8,908 bases of DNA from Crocinitomicaceae bacterium. GTDB lineage: Bacteria; Bacteroidota; Bacteroidia; Flavobacteriales_D; Crocinitomicaceae. The stretch lies in the NCBI GenBank assembly GCA_030833265.1, contig JAURHO010000062.1, forward strand, positions 1-8,908. The letters are read 5' to 3'. Made by a program: the position numbers and the translations under genes. The notes beneath the pieces were generated by a model that searched no databases, was not told the origin of the DNA, and saw nothing but the letters and a program-made list of their open reading frames with translations. Below are positions 1 to 4,700 of the stretch, one piece after another; the first letter of the stretch is position 1, and each line of letters starts with the position of its first letter.

Positions 1-88
1 CACTTGCTTGAACAGTACATTGCGCGTGCAATGAGCTATAGGTCAAGTAGCCTGCGATGAGGCAGAGTAGTTGAGTGTAGGTTTTCAT
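1..88 (-). CDS. Secreted protein of unknown function (N-terminus only, cut by window edge)
   Basis: An ATG at 88-86 on the minus strand opens a frame that stays open to the window edge, giving 29 residues beginning MKTYTQLLCLIAG. It reads as a type I signal peptide: a Lys at position 2, a hydrophobic stretch at about 7-20, and a likely cut in SLHA|QC near residues 22/23, with the Gln at +1 that is common in Bacteroidota secreted proteins. The stop of the upstream minus-strand gene lies only 9 nt away, so the two are probably co-transcribed. The mature domain is outside the window and nothing can be said about function. The gene call rests on the signal peptide, the start position and the tight spacing. 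Confidence 0.7.
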   Translation of the reverse strand, partial: MKTYTQLLCLIAGYLTYSSLHAQCTVQAS

Positions 89-97
89 AAGAAAAGA

Positions 98-499
98 TTA
101 TTGCACCGAAACACTGACAATTTTAAAGTCTGTCAGTTGCGTTTTGGTTAAATGAGCAGGCATGTGGTCAAAAATAGTAAGACCCTGGCGGTTGCGATCG
201 AGGCAAACGCCTTCTAATTTTTCTTTGGGTTGCAAAGTTTGTGTATAAATCATTTCTGGATGACCGCAAGTAGCGCACTGGCCATCGTAGTATAACTCAA
301 AGCTGTAGTTGACAACTTTAACTTGATTGGTGGTATTGGTAATGGTTAATTGAATGAGGTCTGCTTCGTATCCTTCTGAAGGCACATTGCAGTGCAATGG
401 CTTAGTTTGGATTTCAACTCCGGATTTCGTAACTGCTTTTTGGGCAAAACTTGTTGCTGAAAAAAGAAGGAGTCCGATGATAGTAAGGCGCAATTTCAT
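98..499 (-). CDS. Small secreted protein with a CxxC motif, function unknown
   Basis: This 133-residue protein begins with a clear signal peptide (hydrophobic residues 5-17, likely cut SFA|Q at 19/20), so it is exported to the periplasm or beyond. The mature part is about 114 residues and mostly beta-like (LIQLTITNTTN at 48-58, VVNYSFELYYD at 62-72). It has four cysteines: C37, a C75-A-T-C78 pair, and C99 in EGVCLDR. Four cysteines including a CxxC suggest two disulfides or a metal site, but no His/Cys pattern proves metal binding. From memory it resembles uncharacterised secreted Bacteroidota proteins with an 'NTTN...WYDG.C..CG' and 'EG.C' pattern; this is recollection, not a search. The gene heads an apparent two-gene minus-strand unit with the secreted protein at 1-88. 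There are no thioredoxin-fold features around the CxxC. Confidence 0.8.
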   Translation of the reverse strand: MKLRLTIIGLLLFSATSFAQKAVTKSGVEIQTKPLHCNVPSEGYEADLIQLTITNTTNQVKVVNYSFELYYDGQCATCGHPEMIYTQTLQPKEKLEGVCLDRNRQGLTIFDHMPAHLTKTQLTDFKIVSVSVQ

Positions 500-581
500 A
501 GAATAAGTTTAGATTTGTGCTAGACGTGAACTTAAATAAATAAGTTGCACGATTCGTAAAATTAGCACAAATAAAGCAAAC
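500..581. promoter_or_regulatory. Divergent intergenic region with weak candidate promoters
   Basis: These 82 AT-rich bases separate the minus-strand secreted-protein gene from the plus-strand CYTH gene, so both promoters should lie here. For the minus strand, TAATTTTA (564-557) is one base from the Bacteroidota -7 consensus TAnnTTTG, but no TTTG lies at the usual distance upstream. For the plus strand, TTTG at 514-517 with TAAGTTG at 541-547 (spacer 23) is the best pairing I can see, although its -7 box is imperfect. Neither is convincing on its own; the region is annotated mainly because the gene orientation demands promoters here. Confidence 0.3.
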
Positions 582-1031
582 TTGAAAGAAATTGAACGAA
601 AGTTCCTCGTGGAAAATGACCACTGGAAAACGGCAAATATTATTGGTCAAAGGTTGCTCAAGCAAGCTTATTTATTGAGAGAGTCGGATCGTTCGGTACG
701 CATTCGCATTACTGATAATATGGCTTTTTTTACCGTTAAATTAGGGGTTGGCATTACTCGTGGCGAATTTGAATACGAGATCCCTGTTGAAGAAGCAGAA
801 GCGATGATTGCCGAGGCGCAGTTAAAGTGTTTAGAAAAAACGAGGTATTACATTCAGTATAAAGCTGCTACTTGGGAAGTCGATGTTTTCCACGGTGCAC
901 TCGAAGGACTCGTGCTGGCTGAACTTGAATTGGATTCAGAAGATCAGCATATCGATTTGCCAAATTGGGTAGGGAAGGAAGTAACGCTAGACCCTAATTA
1001 TTTGAATTCAAATCTGATTGAAAAGGTTTAA
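582..1031 (+). CDS. CYTH-domain (triphosphate tunnel metalloenzyme) protein
   Basis: This 149-residue protein consists of one CYTH domain. The diagnostic E3-I-E5-R-K7 motif (ExExK) opens the protein and coordinates metal in this fold. The other charged tunnel residues are in order: R40 and R42 (VRIR), K53 (FFTVK), E62/E64/E66 (GEFEYEIP), K86/R88 (KTRYY), D101 (WEVDVFHG) and E114/E116 (LAELEL). The C-terminus (WVGKEVTLDPNYLNSNL) is typical of bacterial members. Characterised short bacterial relatives hydrolyse inorganic triphosphate or similar triphosphorylated compounds; class IV adenylate cyclases and thiamine triphosphatases share the fold, so the substrate here is not determined. The start is TTG: no ATG or GTG lies in frame before the upstream stop TAA (537-539), and starting at 582 gives the canonical MKEIERKFLV. 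It is convergent with the minus-strand genes to its right and appears monocistronic. Confidence 0.93.
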   Translation: MKEIERKFLVENDHWKTANIIGQRLLKQAYLLRESDRSVRIRITDNMAFFTVKLGVGITRGEFEYEIPVEEAEAMIAEAQLKCLEKTRYYIQYKAATWEVDVFHGALEGLVLAELELDSEDQHIDLPNWVGKEVTLDPNYLNSNLIEKV

Positions 1032-1040
1032 AGATTATAA

Positions 1041-1067
1041 AGAAATAAAGTTCTCTGATTTATTTTT
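1041..1067. terminator. Weak AT-only hairpin between convergent genes
   Basis: Bases 1043-1049 (AAATAAA) pair with 1059-1065 (TTTATTT) around a 9-base loop; a G-T and an A-T pair can extend the stem by two. A T-rich stretch follows on the plus strand. It lies 10 bases after the CYTH stop codon and could act as a terminator, but the stem has no G-C pair, so stability is low and the call is tentative. Confidence 0.2.
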
Positions 1068-1158
1068 CTTGAATTCGTTCTTCATCATCTTCTTCATAAG
1101 CATCTTCTCCATCTTCATCTCCATCTCCAACATCATCTTCTTTTCCAAAAAAAAATAC
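1060..1158 (-). other. Acidic reading frame directly after the stop of the 108-residue gene
   Basis: Reading on from the TAA at 1161-1159 in the same minus-strand frame gives 32 more sense codons and then TAA at 1062-1060. The codons encode VFFFGK followed by a strongly acidic stretch (EDDVGDGDEDGEDAYEED, then DEERIQEK); 16 of 32 residues are Asp or Glu. Nearly all codons are GAA, GAT or GGA, with G in first position, which looks like coding sequence rather than random intergenic DNA. The frame contains no ATG, GTG or TTG, so it cannot start on its own as an ordinary small gene. It may be a former C-terminal tail cut off by a nonsense mutation, an extension reached by readthrough, or chance low complexity. 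A run of nine T follows the stop (1155-1147 on the minus strand). Confidence 0.45.
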
Positions 1159-1485
1159 TTAAAGGGCTTCTTGTTCAAGCGGTTCTTTGAGTAAATCAAT
1201 GACTGTGCAGCCAATTTCAAGGTGGAAATAATGGATAATTGGCAGTGCTTCGCTGAGTTCAGGCCATTTTTTTGCGTCGTCTTCAATGCTGCTGCATTCT
1301 TGAGCCCAGATCTTTTTGGCGTATTTTTCGATGATGAGGTCGTCATCCCAGAATTCTTCTTCAATCAAATAGAGACTGCCTTCAGCGTTTTCATCCATCA
1401 TGAGTTCCGGATCATTTTGTGTTGCCCATTGAATAAATGCGGTGCTTGGTTTGGCCATCAAAAAGCCTCGGTTGATTAATTTCAT
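1159..1485 (-). CDS. Small acidic cytoplasmic protein, function unknown
   Basis: This 108-residue protein has no signal peptide or membrane segment and is notably acidic, for example EGSLYLIEEEFWDDD at 35-49. It has several aromatic positions (W20, F45/W46, Y55, W60, W74, Y86/F87) and two cysteines (C64, C93), so it looks like a small folded domain. I do not recognise the family. The start at 1485 is preferred because its ATG overlaps the TGA of the upstream lipoprotein gene in an ATGA tetranucleotide (1485-1482), a typical sign of translational coupling; MAKPS at residue 10 (ATG at 1458) is an alternative. The frame stops at TAA (1161-1159), but 32 further acidic codons follow in the same frame, so the protein may once have been, or may sometimes be, about 141 residues long. 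Confidence 0.75.
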   Translation of the reverse strand: MKLINRGFLMAKPSTAFIQWATQNDPELMMDENAEGSLYLIEEEFWDDDLIIEKYAKKIWAQECSSIEDDAKKWPELSEALPIIHYFHLEIGCTVIDLLKEPLEQEAL

Positions 1486-2114
1486 AAGTTGACGATTTGC
1501 GCATTTTTATAGGTGTACCATTTGGTATTTTTTCGAGCTTGCCCCCAAATAATATATTTAAAGGAATTTTGCTGGTAACGACCACTCAGGTATTTCAACC
1601 AAACTTGGTACTTGATTTTTTTTGTTGATTGCAGCGCGAAAATATGTTGATCTGCCAACACAAGCAGCGTGTATTGATCAAAGATTTTCTCATTTGACCC
1701 GATTTTAAACGGTTGCTTGCTTTTAAATTGATCAAGCCAATTGAAAAAAGCTTCGTTGGCTTGGTTAGAGTCTTTAAAAGCCCATTCTTGGTGCCCGAAA
1801 GTTTGGCCCAAAGAATCGGTGCAAATTACATGAAAGTGTTTACTTAAAAAGCGATTCAAGAAGTGCTTTTGTTGCGAACTATCTATGCTGACACTTGCCA
1901 TTTGAAGTTGGCACGAATCATTGGCATAGCTTTTGAGAAAAGAGACCAAGGTATCTGACTCGATTTCGGTCTTTAATTTCGTTTCTTTTTGGCTTGAACG
2001 CGGCCTGATTTGATCCAAATTTGTAACAGCATCAGCCGGTTGGTCTTGACACGCTGTTGTCAAAGACAAAAAAGAAACGAGAATATAGAACAGGGGTTTG
2101 GTCAGCGCACGCAT
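1482..2114 (-). CDS. Putative lipoprotein, function unknown
   Basis: This 210-residue protein begins with a lipoprotein-like signal: K6, hydrophobic residues 8-18, and LTTAC with the lipidation cysteine at C22. The lipobox is imperfect because Thr rather than Leu sits at -3, so a type I signal or an unprocessed anchor remains possible. After a polar linker (about 23-52) comes a folded region of about 150 residues with many aromatic and basic residues towards the C-terminus (WLKYLSGRYQQNSFKYIIW at 172-190). Two further cysteines (C68, C98) could form a disulfide. I do not recognise the family. It is the first gene of a minus-strand pair, sharing an ATGA junction with the acidic 108-residue gene, and is divergent from the lipoprotein gene at 2148 across only 33 bases. 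Confidence 0.75.
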   Translation of the reverse strand: MRALTKPLFYILVSFLSLTTACQDQPADAVTNLDQIRPRSSQKETKLKTEIESDTLVSFLKSYANDSCQLQMASVSIDSSQQKHFLNRFLSKHFHVICTDSLGQTFGHQEWAFKDSNQANEAFFNWLDQFKSKQPFKIGSNEKIFDQYTLLVLADQHIFALQSTKKIKYQVWLKYLSGRYQQNSFKYIIWGQARKNTKWYTYKNAQIVNL

Positions 2115-2130
2115 CTTTTAATTAATTTTG
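2097..2130 (+). promoter_or_regulatory. Bacteroidota-type promoter for the 2148 lipoprotein/E1 operon
   Basis: TTTG at 2097-2100 and TAATTTTG at 2123-2130 match the Bacteroidota -33 (TTTG) and -7 (TAnnTTTG) elements with a 22-base spacer, at the long end of the usual range. Transcription would begin about 5-8 bases after 2130, leaving a leader of roughly 10 bases before the ATG at 2148. The -33 box lies inside the first codons of the divergent lipoprotein gene. No start site has been mapped here; the call is by consensus match. Confidence 0.6.
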
Positions 2131-2132
2131 AA

Positions 2133-2140
2133 CAAATTTA
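2133..2140 (-). promoter_or_regulatory. Minus-strand -7 element for the lipoprotein gene at 1482-2114
   Basis: Read on the minus strand, 2140-2133 is TAAATTTG, an exact match to TAnnTTTG. It would start transcription near 2126 and give a leader of about 12 bases before the ATG at 2114. No clear TTTG lies at the normal upstream distance; a TTG at 2156-2154 gives a spacer of only 13. The element forms the right arm of an inverted repeat with the plus-strand -7 box (2122-2130 / 2133-2141, 8 of 9 pairs), so the two promoters interleave and could compete. Confidence 0.45.
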
Positions 2141-2147
2141 ACAAACT

Positions 2148-2696
2148 ATGAAGCAATTTGTATTGTTTGCCATTTTGGCTTTTATTGGTGTTTCTTGTGG
2201 TACAAAAGTACAATATACAACCGCCATTCGCGATGAATTCAACCTCGATACTGAAGAAAAACTCCGTCAGGTCCAATTCTACATTTCTCATACCATTATT
2301 TTAAACCAAGTCAATGTGCAGTCGAGCGAGCTTACTACACAAAATGGCGCTTTGGTGGCCAGTTCTAACAGTCAATCGGAGTCTGTTATTATTCCAGCAG
2401 GCACACGTTGTATTTTTGAAGGCTTTGGCGACGCAGGTCAAATTTTAGTGCGTTTTGAAACCGGTGATCAGCGCTACATTCCATTCGCCACTAAAAACGA
2501 AGGCGCAAGTGTACGTCGTTATTACCTCGATGCCGACTGGACCGCGAGTGGGGGTGCAAAAATCAACTATGGTGGTAACGTTTATAAGGTAGATCTTACC
2601 AGAGGAATGCCACGTCAAGCTCATCTAGAAGTTGTTCGAAAAAAATTAGAAAAAACCAAACGCAAAGAGCGCATCGTCAAAGGATTAAAAGTCTAA
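2148..2696 (+). CDS. Lipoprotein of unknown function with a basic C-terminal tail
   Basis: This 182-residue protein has a type II signal peptide: K2, hydrophobic residues 4-15, and IGVSCGTK with the lipidated cysteine at C17. The mature part carries IRDEFNLDTEEKLRQVQFY (27-45), a Ser/Asn/Gln-rich stretch (57-78), a beta-rich region including VIIPAGTRCIFEGF (80-93) and LVRFETGDQRYIPF (100-113), then YGGNVYKVDL (141-150). The last 20 residues are strongly basic (RKKLEKTKRKERIVKG). From memory, similar lipoproteins with an 'L..VQFY.S..I.L' start and a 'YGG..Y.V' end occur across Bacteroidota without an assigned function; I could not check this. It is the first gene of an apparent operon, only 8 nt before the E1 gene, but nothing links it biochemically to E1. 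Confidence 0.82.
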   Translation: MKQFVLFAILAFIGVSCGTKVQYTTAIRDEFNLDTEEKLRQVQFYISHTIILNQVNVQSSELTTQNGALVASSNSQSESVIIPAGTRCIFEGFGDAGQILVRFETGDQRYIPFATKNEGASVRRYYLDADWTASGGAKINYGGNVYKVDLTRGMPRQAHLEVVRKKLEKTKRKERIVKGLKV

Positions 2697-2704
2697 TTCA
2701 TTCC

Positions 2705-4699
2705 ATGTCAATCAACACTACAATTTCCTTTCAACGAGAAGGATTCGATAACGAAGAATTAATTCGCATTTACAAAAAGCTGGTTTTACCACGGCTTATT
2801 GAAGAAAAAATGCTCATCTTATTGCGTCAAGGTAAGATCAGCAAGTGGTTTTCAGGTTGGGGGCAAGAAGCGGTTTCTGTCGGTACTTCTTATGCTATGA
2901 CTGCTGAAGAATACATTTTACCAATGCACCGTAACCTCGGGGTTTTTACTACCAGAGATATTCCTTTAAATCGTTTGTTTGCCCAGTTTCAAGGGAAAAT
3001 GAGCGGTTATACCAAAGGTCGTGACCGCAGTTTTCATTTCGGAACCCAAGACCACAAATTGGTGGGCATGATTTCTCACCTTGGTCCGCAGCTAGGTATA
3101 GCAGATGGTATCGCCCTGGCCAACAAAATCAGAGGAACTCAAAATGCCACGCTCGTTTATTCGGGTGATGGTGGTGCTTCAGAAGGTGATTTTCATGAAG
3201 CTTTGAACGTAGCCGCTGTATGGGATCTCCCAGTCATTTTTGCTATTGAAAACAATTGTTGGGGCCTAAGTACGCCTTCTATTGAACAATTCCGTTGCAA
3301 ACAATTCATCGACAAGGGCATTGGTTATGGCATGGAAGCTATTCAGGTCGATGGCAATAACATCCTAGATGTCATTCGAACGGTGCGTCATATCAAAGCT
3401 GAAATGGCTCAAAATCCAAGACCATTCTTACTCGAGCTCATGACTTTTCGCATGCGTGGACACGAAGAGGCATCGGGTACTAAATATTATCCTGAAGGTT
3501 TACAAGCTTCTTGGGAATCAAAAGACCCAGTAGTGGCCTATGAAAACTATTTGCTTGCCGAAGGAATTCTTTCAGAGGCATTTGTGACTGAACTCAAAGC
3601 CGATTTCAAACAACAAATCCAAACGGCTTTTGATCAAGCGAATGCAGAACCCAAAATTGTCCCGGATCTAGCGCAAGAATTATCAGATGTATATGCGCCA
3701 CATGCGTTTAACTCAGTTTTACCAAGTGGTGCGAGCTCTGAAAAAAGATTCATTGATGCCATTCAAGATGGCTTGTCTATGGCTATGGAAAAGCATCCTG
3801 AACTCATATTAATGGGGCAAGATATCGCTGAATATGGTGGTGCTTTTAAAGTGACTGAGGGCTTTGTAGAACGCTTTGGTAAAAATCGTGTCAGAAATAC
3901 GCCGCTTTGTGAATCTGCTATCATAGGGGCAGGTTTAGGCTTGTCAATTGCCGGTATGAAAGCAATGGTTGAGATGCAGTTTGCCGACTTCGTGAGCGTG
4001 GGCTTCAATCAAATTGTCAATAATTTAGCCAAATTGCATTGGCGTTGGGGGCAACAAGCCGATGTTGTGGTACGCATGCCAACGGGTGCCGGAACTGCTG
4101 CTGGTCCATTCCATTCGCAAAGCAATGAGGCTTGGTTTGTGCACACGCCAGGTTTGAAGGTGGTTTATCCATCCAATCCACAAGATGCTAAAGGGCTTTT
4201 ACTTGCGGCATTTGAGGATCCTAACCCAGTGATCTTCTTCGAGCATAAATACTTATATCGCAGTCTAAAAGGCATGGTGCCAGATGCTTATTACAATGTT
4301 GAAATTGGAAAAGCAGCAACCGTGCAGTCTGGTTCGGATCTCACCATACTCACCTACGGTTTAGGCGTTCATTGGGCACTTGATGCTGCAGCGGCTAGAC
4401 CTCATGCTAGTATAGAAATCCTTGACCTCAGAACCTTGTTACCACTCGATAAAGAGGCGATAATCGCAGCTGCTTCCAAAACGGGTCGTGTATTGGTTTT
4501 ACACGAAGACACCACGACAGGTGGCATAGGAGGGGAACTTGTTGCTTTGGTCAATGAACATTGTTTTGAGGCCCTAGATGCGCCTGTACTTAGAGTAGGG
4601 TCACTCGATACACCAATTCCGTTTGCAGCAGACCTCGAGCAACAATTTTTAGCAAATTCGAGACTACTCGACACCATTGATCAGCTCCTGAACTACTAA
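2705..4699 (+). CDS. 2-oxoacid dehydrogenase E1, alpha and beta subunits fused
   Basis: This 664-residue protein is the thiamine-diphosphate-dependent decarboxylase (E1) of a 2-oxoacid dehydrogenase complex; it decarboxylates the substrate and passes the acyl group to the E2 lipoyl domain in the cytoplasm. Residues about 15-315 are the alpha part, with the ThDP/Mg motif GDG (154-156) followed 26 residues later by NN (183-184), and the loop MRGHEEASG (250-258) carrying H253. A linker of about 30 residues leads to the beta part (about 345-664): GQDIAEYGGAF (371-381), TPLCESAI with the cofactor-activating E403, GPFHSQ with H470, and the transketolase C-terminal domain from about 535. FFEHKYLYR (511-519) is typical of the branched-chain/acetoin/pyruvate E1-beta group. 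Fused E1 genes of this size are known in Bacteroidota, often annotated as 2-oxoisovalerate dehydrogenase. No E2 or E3 gene is in the window, so pyruvate and branched-chain substrates cannot be separated. It lies 8 nt after the lipoprotein gene and 1 nt before the next gene. Confidence 0.93.
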   Translation: MSINTTISFQREGFDNEELIRIYKKLVLPRLIEEKMLILLRQGKISKWFSGWGQEAVSVGTSYAMTAEEYILPMHRNLGVFTTRDIPLNRLFAQFQGKMSGYTKGRDRSFHFGTQDHKLVGMISHLGPQLGIADGIALANKIRGTQNATLVYSGDGGASEGDFHEALNVAAVWDLPVIFAIENNCWGLSTPSIEQFRCKQFIDKGIGYGMEAIQVDGNNILDVIRTVRHIKAEMAQNPRPFLLELMTFRMRGHEEASGTKYYPEGLQASWESKDPVVAYENYLLAEGILSEAFVTELKADFKQQIQTAFDQANAEPKIVPDLAQELSDVYAPHAFNSVLPSGASSEKRFIDAIQDGLSMAMEKHPELILMGQDIAEYGGAFKVTEGFVERFGKNRVRNTPLCESAIIGAGLGLSIAGMKAMVEMQFADFVSVGFNQIVNNLAKLHWRWGQQADVVVRMPTGAGTAAGPFHSQSNEAWFVHTPGLKVVYPSNPQDAKGLLLAAFEDPNPVIFFEHKYLYRSLKGMVPDAYYNVEIGKAATVQSGSDLTILTYGLGVHWALDAAAARPHASIEILDLRTLLPLDKEAIIAAASKTGRVLVLHEDTTTGGIGGELVALVNEHCFEALDAPVLRVGSLDTPIPFAADLEQQFLANSRLLDTIDQLLNY

Positions 4700-4700
4700 C

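Noticed and set aside
414..665. Minus-strand open frame crossing the divergent intergenic region
   Set aside because: It runs antisense into the CYTH gene and out of frame over the signal peptide of the secreted-protein gene; both of those genes are much better supported.
1075..1147. Triplet-rich TTC/ATC tract as a phase-variable microsatellite
   Set aside because: The triplets are an irregular mix, not a tandem array of one unit, so slippage-driven switching is unlikely; an acidic coding tract explains the pattern better.
1147..1165. Run of nine T on the minus strand as an intrinsic terminator or frameshift site
   Set aside because: I find no stable GC-containing hairpin just upstream, and the run lies after the stop codon with the acidic tail already in frame, so neither termination nor frameshifting is needed.
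1035..1364. Minus-strand open frame rich in Lys and Met that also spans the GA-rich tract
   Set aside because: It overlaps the better-supported 108-residue gene in another frame, and its KKMM/MEMKM stretch is simply the GAT/GAA/GGA tract read one base off; it has no domain-like composition.
1222..1479. Plus-strand open frame opposite the 108-residue gene
   Set aside because: It is antisense to the coupled ATGA gene and has no promoter, no recognisable motif and no spacing logic with its neighbours.
3763..4677. Minus-strand frames within the E1 gene
   Set aside because: They are antisense shadows of conserved E1-beta codons; their Ser/Ala/Pro-rich composition reflects the opposite strand.
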